DNA of 64,000 bases, from NCBI RefSeq assembly GCF_026240945.1, contig NZ_JAPFPY010000013.1:62001-126000 (forward strand). Reading direction: 5' to 3'. This DNA is from Mycolicibacterium sp. J2 (GTDB taxonomy: Bacteria; Actinomycetota; Actinomycetes; Mycobacteriales; Mycobacteriaceae). The notes under the pieces are model-generated. The model was not told where the DNA came from. It made no database searches and worked only from the letters and a program-made list of their open reading frames with translations. Of the stretch, positions 43,360 through 54,269 are shown piece after piece; the stretch's first letter is position 1, and each line of letters starts with the position of its first letter. Both the position numbers and the translations under genes were made by a program.

Positions 43360-44711
43360 GCCGGCGCTCCTGCGTCGAACGGCATGCTCAGCACGCCGCG
43401 AATGAAGTTGGTGCGCACCAGTTCCGGATCACCCGTGGTGAAGTTCGGGGCCTGGACGTGGATCTCGCGGAACAGTGAGCGCAGCATGACCTTGGCCAAC
43501 TGGCTGCCCAGGCAGTAGTGGATTCCTCCGCCACCGAAAGCCAAGTGGGGATTGGGGGTGCGGTTCAGATCGAAAACGGTCGGATCGGTGAAAACCGACT
43601 CGTCGCGGTTGCCGGAGGCGTACATCATGACGACCTTGTCGCCCGGCAGGATCTGCTGGCCGCCCAACTCGTAGGGTGCGACGCAGGTCCGGCGGAAGTT
43701 CTGCACCACCGAACCCCAGCGCAGGAACTCCTCCACCGCGACCGCGATCCGCTCGTCGAAGTCCGCCCACAGCCACTCCCGCTGATCCGGAAAGTCGTTC
43801 AGCGCCTTGGCTGCCAGGCTGGATGTATGCCGTGTGGTGTCGTTGGCGGCGACCGAGAACAGCACCATGGTGGCGCCGATCTCGAAGTCGGACAGCTTCT
43901 GCCCGTCGACCTCGGCGCTCACCAACGCCGACAGCAGATCCTCGCGCGGGTCTGAGCGACGTTCGTCGATGAGTTCCTGGGTCATATCGTGGATGCGCAG
44001 CGCAGCCTCGATCTGGACCTCCGCGGGATCACGTCCGGCCAGCAGGACCGGATCGGCCCACGCCTGCGTCTCGTCCGCCGCGTGCACGACGTCGGCGCGC
44101 AACTCCTCGGGGAACCCGAACATGTCCCCGAACATCTCGGTCGGCAGGTGCCTGGCGATGTCGGTCACGAAGTCCACCGCCTCACCGGCCCGGCTCCTGT
44201 CCACCGCCGCAGCGACGATGCGCTGGGCGCGCGAGGCGATGTCGCCCTCGATGCGCCGGATCTGGCGAGGCGTGAACACCGAGCTCACCAGCCGCCGGAT
44301 CTTGTGGTGCTGCGGATTGTCCATGGCCAAGAACGACATCGCCATCTCCAGGAACACCGGCGGCAGCATGTCGAACATGACGCCGTAGCGGGAAACGAAA
44401 ACGTCACTGTTCTGGCTGATTTCGACGATGTCGGCGTGTCGGACCACCGCCCAGTAACCCGGATCGTCGGGGTCGGGGGAGACCGCGGTCTCGATGGGCG
44501 GCTGCCAGCTCACCGGCCGGTCGGCGCGCAGCTCGGCGAAGATCGGCTCACGCTCGGGAAGATCGAGGTCCCAGAAGGCATCGGTGGAGACGTTGAGGGG
44601 ATCGTAGGCGCGGGTGGCGGCGACGTCGTTGGTGGGTGGAACGTCGACCGTGTCGTCGTCATCGTCGAACGACAGGTCGGCACTGAACAGTTCGTCGTCC
44701 ATGGTGGTCAT
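43356..44711 (-). CDS. Cytochrome P450
   Basis: A 451-residue P450: I-helix VAANDTTRHTSS, K-helix EEFLRW, and the heme-binding loop AFGGGGIHYCLGSQLAK with the cysteine ligand. The N-terminus is acidic and soluble. It would hydroxylate a lipophilic substrate using the ferredoxin encoded next to it. The operon also contains a sterol-carrier-like protein and two dehydrogenases, so an alkyl chain or terpenoid/steroid-type substrate is plausible. Confidence 0.95.
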   Translation of the reverse strand: MTTMDDELFSADLSFDDDDDTVDVPPTNDVAATRAYDPLNVSTDAFWDLDLPEREPIFAELRADRPVSWQPPIETAVSPDPDDPGYWAVVRHADIVEISQNSDVFVSRYGVMFDMLPPVFLEMAMSFLAMDNPQHHKIRRLVSSVFTPRQIRRIEGDIASRAQRIVAAAVDRSRAGEAVDFVTDIARHLPTEMFGDMFGFPEELRADVVHAADETQAWADPVLLAGRDPAEVQIEAALRIHDMTQELIDERRSDPREDLLSALVSAEVDGQKLSDFEIGATMVLFSVAANDTTRHTSSLAAKALNDFPDQREWLWADFDERIAVAVEEFLRWGSVVQNFRRTCVAPYELGGQQILPGDKVVMMYASGNRDESVFTDPTVFDLNRTPNPHLAFGGGGIHYCLGSQLAKVMLRSLFREIHVQAPNFTTGDPELVRTNFIRGVLSMPFDAGAPA

Positions 44712-44721
44712 CGGTGGGTCC

Positions 44722-46230
44722 TCATTCGTCGGCGTGGCTGAGCAGGATGTCGTAGGGCTTGCTGGCCCGGCCCCCGGACAGATCCAGGTGGACGGTCTTG
44801 GCCTCGGTGTAGGCGTCGAGGGCGTCGGGGCCGAGTTCGCGGCCGACGCCGCTCTGCTTGAAACCGCCGAAGGGCACCTGGCAGTTGATCTGATGCGCGT
44901 CGTTGATCCACACGCTGCCGCAGTCGATCCGCGCGGCCAGGTTGAGGGCGCGGGAATTGTCGGAGCTCCAGATACTCGCGGCCAGCCCGTATTCCGAGTC
45001 GTTGGCGATGCGTACAGCGTGGTCGTCGTCGTGGTAGGGGATCACGGCGAGCACCGGTCCGAACACTTCCTCCCGCGCGATGCGCATGTCGTTGCGCACA
45101 CCGGTGAGGATCGTCGGCGTCACCCAGAATCCCGGCTCGTCCAGCGCCTCGCCGCCGAGCGCCACCTGCGCTCCCTCGTCGACCGCGCCGCGGATGTAGT
45201 CCAGAATCCGGGCCTGCTGACGGGCGTTGATCACCGGACCCATGTCGGTATCCCAGTCGCGGGTCGGCCCTTGCACGATGGTGGCGGCCCGGGTGACGAG
45301 CCGCGTGACGAACTCGTCGTACAGATCGGCCGGAACCAAAGCGCGCGTGCCGGATTCGCATATCTGCCCGGAGTAGACGAAGCAACCGTAGAGCACGCCG
45401 TCGACCGCGAGTTCCAGATCGGCGTCGTCCAGGACGATCGATGGTCCCTTGCCCCCGAGTTCCAGCGTGACCTCCTTGACGGTGCCCGAGGCCAGTCGCA
45501 TGATCTCCCGACCCACCGCCGTAGATCCGGTGAACGCGATCTTGCCGACGTCGGGGTGGCTGGCGAGCCGGGCGCCGACCTCGGGTCCGTCGCCGGTGAC
45601 GACGTTCAGTACGCCGGGCGGGAGACCGTTGGCTTCGGCGATACGGGCGAACGCCAGAATCGACAGCGGCGTGTGCTCATCGGGTTTGACCACCACGCTG
45701 TTGCCGGCGGCCAGCGCCGGGCCCACTTTCCACAGCGTCAGCAGCAGCGGAAAGTTCCACGGGGCGATGGCCCCCACCACACCGATGGGTTCGCGGTGTA
45801 CCACCGCTTGCCCGAGTGCGGGAAATGTCGTGATCGGAGCGGGGCGTTGCCAGGCATAGGTTTCGGTGAGGTCGGCAAAGTGGCTGAAGTGGGCGAGGGC
45901 GTATCCGACGTGGAATCCGGTGGCCTGGCGCACCGTAGCCCCGTTGGCGCACATCTCCAACTCGACGAGTTCTTCGGCTACCTCGTTGGCTGCGGCCGCG
46001 ATTCGGCGCATCACCGCGGCGCGCTCCTGCGGTGTGCGGTGCCGCCACACGCCGGCGTCGAATGCGGCGCGGGCAGCGGCGACGGCGGCATCGACGTGAC
46101 CGGCATCGCCGTGTGCCACCGTCGCGACGATCTCGCCTGTGCTCGGATCGATGATGGCCCGCTGCCGATGGGTGTCGACCGGCGATCCGCCGATCAGCAT
46201 CGAATAGTGCTGGATATCAATACTTGTCAT
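44722..46230 (-). CDS. Aldehyde dehydrogenase
   Basis: A 502-residue NAD(P)-dependent aldehyde dehydrogenase: APWNFPLLLTLWKVGPALAA, the Glu in TLELGGKGPSIVLD, the catalytic Cys in SGQICESGTR, and EVFGPVLAVIPY. It oxidises an aldehyde to an acid. The gene starts one base after the alcohol dehydrogenase and is followed by the P450 after ten bases, so alcohol, aldehyde and acid steps are probably linked. Confidence 0.95.
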   Translation of the reverse strand: MTSIDIQHYSMLIGGSPVDTHRQRAIIDPSTGEIVATVAHGDAGHVDAAVAAARAAFDAGVWRHRTPQERAAVMRRIAAAANEVAEELVELEMCANGATVRQATGFHVGYALAHFSHFADLTETYAWQRPAPITTFPALGQAVVHREPIGVVGAIAPWNFPLLLTLWKVGPALAAGNSVVVKPDEHTPLSILAFARIAEANGLPPGVLNVVTGDGPEVGARLASHPDVGKIAFTGSTAVGREIMRLASGTVKEVTLELGGKGPSIVLDDADLELAVDGVLYGCFVYSGQICESGTRALVPADLYDEFVTRLVTRAATIVQGPTRDWDTDMGPVINARQQARILDYIRGAVDEGAQVALGGEALDEPGFWVTPTILTGVRNDMRIAREEVFGPVLAVIPYHDDDHAVRIANDSEYGLAASIWSSDNSRALNLAARIDCGSVWINDAHQINCQVPFGGFKQSGVGRELGPDALDAYTEAKTVHLDLSGGRASKPYDILLSHADE

Positions 46231-46231
46231 G

Positions 46232-47290
46232 TCATGCCCTCGGATCCAGCACGATCTTGGTGGCCTCGCGGGCCTCGAACATGCGATACGCCTGTGCCGC
46301 GTCGGACAGGCCCATCTGGTGGGAGATGATGGTGCTAGGCCGCAATTTTCCGGCGCTGGTCAACGCGATCACTTCGTCCATGTACTCGGTGATGTGGGAG
46401 ACGCCCATCTGCAGCGTCACACCCTTGAGGTACAGCTCCCCGAAGGGCAGGGTGATGGCGTCCTCGTTGTAGACGCCCGGGATGGACAGGGTGCCGCCTG
46501 CGCGCACCAGTGCGATCGACGACAGCAGCGCTGACTCATGGCCGACCGCGTCGATGACGACGTCGGCGCCGCGCCAATCGGTGAGGTCGAGCACGGCGTC
46601 GGCCGGATCGTCGTGCGTCGCGTCGACCGCGATCGCCCCGAGATTCGCTGCCTCCTTGAGACGTGCGGCGACCTTGTCGACGACGATCACCTGTGCGGCG
46701 CCCAGTACGTCGGCGGCCATCGCCGCGCACAGTCCCACCGGGCCGCCACCCACCACCGCGACGGTGTCCCCGGGCGTGATGGCCCGCGCCACCGCTTCGT
46801 AACCGGTGGTCATGATGTCGCCGGCGAACAGGATGTCGTCGTCTCCGGCGTCGCCGCTGTCGGGGATGAGGCGGGCGGTGCTGTCGGCGTTGGGGACGAC
46901 GACGTATTCGGCTTGACCGCCTTGCAGGTCACCCAGGGCGAGGCCGAGGCCGAAGATCCGGGAGCCGGCGCAGTTACCGGGCTGGTGCCGTCTGCATTGA
47001 TGGCATGCGCCGCAACTGACCACACACGAACTGACCACCCGGTCACCGTCGGTGAAGCGGCCGACCGCCGAACCGGTGTCGACCACGGTGCCAAGGAACT
47101 CGTGACCCAGCACGATGTCGGCTTCCAGTTCCAGTCGACCTTCGTAGGGATGCAGGTCGGTACCGCAGATCGCGGTTCGCTCGACACGGACCAGAATGTC
47201 TGTGGGAGAAGTGATCTCGGGTATCGGGATTTCGGCGATCTCGAGATGATGCGGTGCGCGCAGCACCGCCGCGCGCATCGTCTCAGGCAT
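46232..47290 (-). CDS. Zinc-dependent alcohol dehydrogenase
   Basis: A 352-residue medium-chain dehydrogenase with both zinc sites. Catalytic: TAICGTDLHPYEG and VLGHEFLG. Structural: four cysteines in CVVSCGACHQCRRHQPGNC. Cofactor binding: VAVVGGGPVGLCAAMAADVL. It oxidises an alcohol in the step before the aldehyde dehydrogenase. Its start overlaps the SCP2-like gene's end by eight bases. Confidence 0.95.
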   Translation of the reverse strand: MPETMRAAVLRAPHHLEIAEIPIPEITSPTDILVRVERTAICGTDLHPYEGRLELEADIVLGHEFLGTVVDTGSAVGRFTDGDRVVSSCVVSCGACHQCRRHQPGNCAGSRIFGLGLALGDLQGGQAEYVVVPNADSTARLIPDSGDAGDDDILFAGDIMTTGYEAVARAITPGDTVAVVGGGPVGLCAAMAADVLGAAQVIVVDKVAARLKEAANLGAIAVDATHDDPADAVLDLTDWRGADVVIDAVGHESALLSSIALVRAGGTLSIPGVYNEDAITLPFGELYLKGVTLQMGVSHITEYMDEVIALTSAGKLRPSTIISHQMGLSDAAQAYRMFEAREATKIVLDPRA

Positions 47291-47693
47291 GGGTGCCCGC
47301 CTGCGCGTCCTTGGCGGCGACCTTCTCGCGGTACATCGGGAACAGCGGCTTGGTCAACGGGACGAGCTTGAGGATCTTGTTGACCGGCCCCTTGGCCTTG
47401 ACCTGCCCCTTGGCCAATCCGATCGCCAGGTTGTAGTCGCCGCGCCAGAACTGATCGGCGGTGTCGCCGCGCATCAGCAGCGTGACGTCGGCCTTCTCAT
47501 CGCTCGGACCGGGGATTACCTTGCTGTCCTCGCGGAAGACCATCGTCATCTCGCAGTCGGGATCGGTGTAGATGACCCGCATGACCAGGTTGGCTCCCTT
47601 GAGCTTGGGTCCGGACTCGGGATGGTCGAACGCGTCGCGGAAGACACCCCCGATATAGGTGTCGAGTTCGGCGGCATCGGCGAAAAAGCCCAT
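47283..47693 (-). CDS. SCP2 sterol-carrier-domain protein
   Basis: A 136-residue protein of the SCP2 fold: MRVIYTDPDCEMTMVFREDS, ADVTLLMRGDTADQFWRGDY and NLAIGLAKGQVKAKGPVNKI. SCP2 domains hold lipophilic ligands, so it may present the substrate to the operon's enzymes. It is the first gene of the SCP2-ADH-ALDH-P450-ferredoxin operon. Confidence 0.9.
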   Translation of the reverse strand: MGFFADAAELDTYIGGVFRDAFDHPESGPKLKGANLVMRVIYTDPDCEMTMVFREDSKVIPGPSDEKADVTLLMRGDTADQFWRGDYNLAIGLAKGQVKAKGPVNKILKLVPLTKPLFPMYREKVAAKDAQAGTHA

Positions 47694-48053
47694 GGTGACG
47701 CTCCAATGTCGGTGTTGTGATGGCCGTCACTCATGCAAGCACCGACGCCGCCCCGGGGTCAGCCGTCGTTGGTGAGCTGTTCGTATCCCTTTAGGGGTAT
47801 GCGGGCATCCAAACCTTCTGCGACTTCGGCTCCGGCGCGCACCGGCGGGAGTTTTCCTGGGCCGAAGTCTTGAGGCGCTACAGCGAGTTGCTTGCAGCCC
47901 GTGGGGTTGAGCTGGCCCGCCTGGTCCGACAGGTAGAGATTCTTGCTCCGGCATACCGGACGGCGGACGCACCGACACCGAAATGAGTTGCGCGATGACC
48001 GGATTGCCGTCGACCAACCGTCGTCCAGCGCTCGAAGAACGCGCCTCCGGGAA
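47694..48053. other. Intergenic region with a possible remnant
   Basis: This stretch contains the promoter of the SCP2-led operon. A minus-strand frame from about 47950 to 47759 encodes a protein-like tail (NLYLSDQAGQLNPTGCKQLA, then ARIPLKGYEQLTNDG) without a start of its own. It may be a fragment of a lost gene; I do not recognise it. Confidence 0.4.
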
Positions 48054-49067
48054 CTAGTCCACCGTGAGCACGATCTTGCCTTGGATATGACCGAGTTCGG
48101 CGCGTTCGTGCGCCGAACGCGCCTTCTCGAGCGGGTAAGCGCCATCGATCGCAACGACGATCGTGCCGTCATCGAGCAGGGCGCCCAAGTCTGCGAGTTG
48201 GTTTCCGTTGGAGCGGACCTGGGTCATCGACACGGTCACGCCTCGCTCGGCTGCCTCCGTGGCGTCGGAAAAGCCTGGAAACACTGGGAACAAGGCTCCG
48301 CCGCGCTTGATGCACTGCAGGAAACGGCCGGTGGCGGGGCCGCCGAGAGTATCGAGCACCAGATCCACGTCGTGTGCGGTGTCCTGTGGGTCATGCGTGG
48401 TGTAGTCGATGAATTCGTCGACGCCGAGCTCGCGCAGGAAGGATTCGTGCCGCCCCGAGGCCACAGCGATAACCGTCGCACCTTGGTGTCGTGCCAGTTG
48501 CACTGCGAGGTGTCCCACTCCGCCTGCGGCTCCGTTGACGAGGACCGTCGCACCGGCGAGTGGTACGGGGCGATGTGTTTGCGGTTGTAGCGGATTGGGT
48601 TCTTCGTGGCCTAGGTCGATGAGGAACTGCCATGCGGTGAGACCCGACATCGCCGCGGCTGCGGCGTGCGTGTGGTCGATCCCAGGCGGTTTGAGTGCGA
48701 GGTCCGTGGCCGGCGCGGTGACGTATTCGGCGTAGGCGGCGCTGTCCCCGAAGCTGGGGAAGCGAAGCATGCCGAAGACTTCGTCGCCGACGGTGAAGCC
48801 GTCGACGTCGGCTGCGGCAGCCTCCACGACGCCTGAGATGTCGGAGCCAGGGATGGCCGGCAGGGGGATCGACGGCCGCAGATCGGCTGGCAGATCCGAG
48901 GTGCGGTAACCGTCACGCAAATACCAATCCGGCGGGTTGAGCCCCACTGCGTGAACGCGGACCAGCACCTCGCCTGCCTGCAGCGTGGGAACGGGCACCG
49001 TGTCGTACTGCAGCACCTCCGGGCCGCCGAATTGGTGGAACCGGATGGCTTGCATCGTGGTTGGCAT
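48054..49067 (-). CDS. Quinone oxidoreductase-like NADP-dependent MDR protein
   Basis: From ATG 49067 this 337-residue protein has MQAIRFHQFGGPEVLQYDTV, AVGLNPPDWYLRDG and the cofactor motif VLVNGAAGGVGHLAVQLARH. No zinc ligands are present. It is divergent from a TetR gene that probably represses it. An in-frame start at 49151 would add 28 unlikely residues. Confidence 0.92.
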   Translation of the reverse strand: MPTTMQAIRFHQFGGPEVLQYDTVPVPTLQAGEVLVRVHAVGLNPPDWYLRDGYRTSDLPADLRPSIPLPAIPGSDISGVVEAAAADVDGFTVGDEVFGMLRFPSFGDSAAYAEYVTAPATDLALKPPGIDHTHAAAAAMSGLTAWQFLIDLGHEEPNPLQPQTHRPVPLAGATVLVNGAAGGVGHLAVQLARHQGATVIAVASGRHESFLRELGVDEFIDYTTHDPQDTAHDVDLVLDTLGGPATGRFLQCIKRGGALFPVFPGFSDATEAAERGVTVSMTQVRSNGNQLADLGALLDDGTIVVAIDGAYPLEKARSAHERAELGHIQGKIVLTVD

Positions 49068-49197
49068 CGATCTTCTCCTATTCGTGCGCGAGGGTTTCGT
49101 CGAGCCAGTCGAGGTATGTCTGTCACCCGCGGGTCCTGGCGGGGTGGTCACAACGGAATCGCACGATCCCGCCTTAATGCACCCTATAGTTGCTTTA

Positions 49198-49208
49198 GCC
49201 AGGCTGGC
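49198..49208. promoter_or_regulatory. Short dyad between the MDR and TetR genes
   Basis: GCCAG and its complement flank one base at 49198-49208, between the divergent starts. It is a weak operator candidate for the TetR protein. Confidence 0.3.
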
Positions 49209-49245
49209 ACAGACTCAGTGTTAACGCAACAAAGTAGGGCGATAA

Positions 49246-49854
49246 ATGTCGAACCGGCAGGTGACGACCGGTGCACGATCAGGTGGACGCAGCGCTCGCG
49301 TCCGCGAAGCGGTACTTGATGCCGCCTTCGACGAGCTGACGCGCACGGGCTATGCGGGGTTGAGCGTGGAGGCGGTAGCCGCCCGCGCTGGGGTCAACAA
49401 AACCACCATCTACCGCCGATGGGCCACGATCGACGACCTTCTGGTCGACGTACTCACCAGGTGGTCGGCAGAGGTGATCCCGGTCCCTGACACCGGCAGC
49501 ATCGAGAACGATCTGTTCGCACTCGGGCGCGAGCTCGCCGAGGTGCTCAACGGCGGTGTTGGTCGCCAACTCGCTGCGATGGTCCTGACCGCGGGGTTGA
49601 GATCGGCGCATCTCAGCGAAGCGACTCGACGCTACTTCGAGAACCAGACGGCGCGCGCCACTCCCGTGGTGCGCCGGGCCGTCGACCGAGGCGAGATTCC
49701 CGCGGACTGTGACACGAGCTCATTGCTCGCGACGTTTCGGGCCCCGTTGTTCTACCAGATGGTCACCACCGGTGATCCCATCGACGATCACGTGATCGCA
49801 CGCGCCACCCGCGTGGCGATCACCGCTGCACAAGCTGGGTTGCTGTCGGCATGA
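49246..49854 (+). CDS. TetR-family transcriptional regulator
   Basis: A 202-residue TetR protein: REAVLDAAFDELTRTGYAGL, SVEAVAARAGVNKTTIYRRW as helix-turn-helix, and a C-terminal domain with GNRQLAAMVLTAGL-like sequence. Divergent from the quinone oxidoreductase-like gene, which is its likely target. Confidence 0.93.
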   Translation: MSNRQVTTGARSGGRSARVREAVLDAAFDELTRTGYAGLSVEAVAARAGVNKTTIYRRWATIDDLLVDVLTRWSAEVIPVPDTGSIENDLFALGRELAEVLNGGVGRQLAAMVLTAGLRSAHLSEATRRYFENQTARATPVVRRAVDRGEIPADCDTSSLLATFRAPLFYQMVTTGDPIDDHVIARATRVAITAAQAGLLSA

Positions 49855-49906
49855 TGGCCGAGTCGCCGGCGACGGCGGCCGAGTGGCATCTGCGCCCTGC
49901 CGTCCG

Positions 49907-51460
49907 TCAGAACTCGACGTCCTTCCACAGGGCGCGTGTTGACTTCTCCGGATCGGCCACGACGCTCGACGCCGCGTCGAAGCGCATGGTGTCCCGCGTG
50001 GTCAGGTCATACACCGGCCAGCCGGGATCGCCGGTCTTGGCGAACGCCACCCATGCGCCGTGCATCGCGTCGGCCAGCGAGGCCGGCGGATTCGTTCCGA
50101 CGAAGGCCCGCGCCTGGCCGGAGGAGACGGTGTCGAAACTGAACGGCACATCGACGAAATGCGCCGCACCGAGGCGGCCGTCGTAACTCGGCGACCGCCA
50201 GGAAAAGTTGTAATGCCACGTCCGGCGGTTGCCGCTGCGCAGCTCGGCGATCCTGAGTGCGGGCATACGGAAGGTGTAATCCGACTGCAGCGCGGTGAAG
50301 AGGTCGCCGATCGTGTCATTGGCCGGATCGGCACGGTAGATGCTGGGTGTATCGGCAGGAAGCTTTATGTCGCCGATGAATTCGTCGAGTGCTTGCTGCG
50401 AGATGTGATCGATTTCGCCGCCCGGGACCATGTAGAGGCGGGCTTCTTCGTCTGTGCTGCCGACGATGACCGGGACATCGGGCTTGGGTCCGCGCGCAAG
50501 CATGTCGATCGGTGCGGCATCGAGTACGTCGCCGTCGAGCACCGGCAGGAAGGCGGTGCCGCCGAGCGAGAGCTTTCCCCACGTGGCGCGGTCCTTGACT
50601 GCCGTTGTCAGTTTCGTGCCCGCGTCGATCAACGTGTCCAGAGGGACGCCGGCGAGCCCGTCTGCAGTCGGTGCGACACCGAGACCGTCAGCGAAAACGC
50701 CGGCTAGCCGGGTGGCATCGGCACTGGTCATGGCCTGCATGGGCGGGCTCTGCAGGATGACGCGGGTGAAGAGCCCGTCGGATTTGGGTGATGCGAGCAG
50801 GATGGCGGCGCTCTCCGCACCGGCGGACTGCCCGAACAGCGTGACATCGGTCGGATCGCCGCCGAAGGCTGCGATGTTGTCGCGAACCCACGTCAGCGCC
50901 GCGATTTGGTCGAGGAGGCCGCGGTTGTCCGGAGCTCCCTCGATCGTCATGAAGCCGTCGGCGCCGACGCGATAGTTGACGGTCACCACCACGATGCCCT
51001 CGGCCGCGAAATGCGTTCCATCATAGGGCGATTCGCTGGCATCGGCGCGGACAAAAGCGCCACCGGGAATCCACACCATGACGGGCAGTCCCCGCGCACT
51101 CGGATCCGGCGTCCAGATATTCAACGTCAGATCGTCGGGACCGCCGAACAGCACCGGTTGCGGGTCGCGACTTGGTTGGGGCGGCGGCGGGCCGAACGCG
51201 GTTGCATCGCGGATGCCCGCCCACGGCACAACCGGCTGTGGAGCCTGGAAGCGGTTGGCTGCCGTGAACGGATTGGCGGCGTACGGAACTCGCTTGAACG
51301 TTACTGTGCCGGCCTCACGCGTGCCGCGCAGGTGGCCGGATGGGAGTGTGACGACGGGCTGGCCGCTGTCGGCCCTGGAGCGGGCGGGGCGCAGCATCGC
51401 AGTGATCACCGAGGCCAGGCCGACGCCGAATACGGCGCGCCGCGATAGGGGCAACGGCAT
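49907..51460 (-). CDS. Tat-exported type-B carboxylesterase
   Basis: From ATG 51460 the protein has 517 residues. A Tat signal starts it (LSRRAVFGVGLASVITAML). The carboxylesterase domain has LTLNIWTPD, VMVWIPGGAFVRADAS and the nucleophile elbow FGQSAGAESAAILLAS; the family usually has GESAGG. The catalytic His is in AAHFVDVPFSF. It would hydrolyse carboxyl esters outside the membrane. An upstream in-frame start at 51520 would place 20 residues before the Tat signal. Confidence 0.92.
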   Translation of the reverse strand: MPLPLSRRAVFGVGLASVITAMLRPARSRADSGQPVVTLPSGHLRGTREAGTVTFKRVPYAANPFTAANRFQAPQPVVPWAGIRDATAFGPPPPQPSRDPQPVLFGGPDDLTLNIWTPDPSARGLPVMVWIPGGAFVRADASESPYDGTHFAAEGIVVVTVNYRVGADGFMTIEGAPDNRGLLDQIAALTWVRDNIAAFGGDPTDVTLFGQSAGAESAAILLASPKSDGLFTRVILQSPPMQAMTSADATRLAGVFADGLGVAPTADGLAGVPLDTLIDAGTKLTTAVKDRATWGKLSLGGTAFLPVLDGDVLDAAPIDMLARGPKPDVPVIVGSTDEEARLYMVPGGEIDHISQQALDEFIGDIKLPADTPSIYRADPANDTIGDLFTALQSDYTFRMPALRIAELRSGNRRTWHYNFSWRSPSYDGRLGAAHFVDVPFSFDTVSSGQARAFVGTNPPASLADAMHGAWVAFAKTGDPGWPVYDLTTRDTMRFDAASSVVADPEKSTRALWKDVEF

Positions 51461-51694
51461 TGCGATCTCCGAGTCTCTGTCGAGGACGCCGTCGGGCGAT
51501 TGGTCGAACGCCCGCAGCACCCGCGGTTCAGCGCAGCGTCGGTTCGTTCACGGTCCATCATGAGGTCAACCGCGGTCGTGGCGCCAATCCCACCGGGGCA
51601 GGCAGGAGCAATGCCACACCCGCATTGCCAGCGCAGCGGCTGTCCCACCGGGTCCCGCGATTCTGAACTGGACACGGGCGGGTCTTCAACCCGA

Positions 51695-52054
51695 CTACGC
51701 TTCACCCAAACTCGGCCGGTAAGCGGCCGTGTCGGCCTCGGCAGCAAGCAGTGCGCCCAGATCACCCTCCTGCTGGGCTACGAACACGCCGATCACCTGC
51801 CGGCACACCTCGGGCACGCTCACCCCACGAATATCTGCAATACGTTTGAGCCCGAGCAGCATTGACGTAGAGACGTGAAACTGCACGGCGAACTGACCGC
51901 ACGAACCATCCTCAGGTAACGAGCCCGGACCGACGACCACAGGTTCATCGACCCCGTACTCGCCCACCTCGGCACGCCGGGCTCGCTCAACGAACCCGCC
52001 GCCACCAACCGTGTCGGCCGGCTTCGGGAACTCCTCATGACTGAACAAACCCAT
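51695..52054 (-). CDS. Small protein with ribbon-helix-helix-like C-terminus
   Basis: From ATG 52054 the protein has 119 residues. The N-terminal half is unstructured-looking (MGLFSHEEFPKPADTVGGGG). The second half, QFAVQFHVSTSMLLGLKRIA followed by DIRGVSVPEVCRQVIGVFVA, has the strand-helix-helix spacing of ribbon-helix-helix DNA-binding proteins, with about 35 residues after it. I do not recognise the family. It is divergent from the sulfatase gene and could regulate it. Confidence 0.6.
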   Translation of the reverse strand: MGLFSHEEFPKPADTVGGGGFVERARRAEVGEYGVDEPVVVGPGSLPEDGSCGQFAVQFHVSTSMLLGLKRIADIRGVSVPEVCRQVIGVFVAQQEGDLGALLAAEADTAAYRPSLGEA

Positions 52055-52068
52055 TCTGCCCACGCTAG

Positions 52069-53748
<1,680 letters not shown>

Positions 53749-53789
53749 CGCGTTCCGGTTGAGGAAACGGCGGGGATTAAACTCTCTGT

Positions 53790-54215
53790 ATGCCAAGAAA
53801 ACTCAGTGACGAAGAAATCGAGGCCTTCCTGGACAGCCGGCCGGGCTGGGCGACACTGAGCACCATCGACAAGGATGGTTTCCCCCATTCGGTACCACTG
53901 GGATACTTCCGCCTCGGCCGCGACATCGTCATGGGTGTACGGGACGGAACACGCAAAGTCGCCAACGTCGAGAGCAATCCGAACGTGAGCATCATGCTCG
54001 AAGACGGTTCCACCATGGCGGACATCCGCGGCGTGCTGCTCCAAGGTCACGCCCGCATCGTTCGGGAACCGAGTGAAGCGCTTCAGCTCGCGAGGGACGG
54101 CGCGCGGGTGCGGGGTGTGCCGGAGACCGAGTGGCCCACCGCACCACGACCGGGCGTCGTCTACATCCGCATGACACCGGTGCGAACGGTGTCGTGGGAT
54201 TACTCCCCGGAATGA
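53790..54215 (+). CDS. PPOX-class flavin/F420-binding split-barrel protein
   Basis: A 141-residue protein of the pyridoxamine phosphate oxidase-like split barrel: RPGWATLSTIDKDGFPHSVP, VMGVRDGTRKVANVESNPNV and the C-terminal RPGVVYIRMTPVRTVSWDY. Mycobacterial members bind FMN or F420. It lies 42 bases after the sulfatase on the same strand; a direct link is unproven. Confidence 0.88.
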   Translation: MPRKLSDEEIEAFLDSRPGWATLSTIDKDGFPHSVPLGYFRLGRDIVMGVRDGTRKVANVESNPNVSIMLEDGSTMADIRGVLLQGHARIVREPSEALQLARDGARVRGVPETEWPTAPRPGVVYIRMTPVRTVSWDYSPE

Positions 54216-54269
54216 GCAGACCGCCTTCGTTGTTCCCGCTGAGGTTGGGCCGATCAGGGAGGGTTTTCG

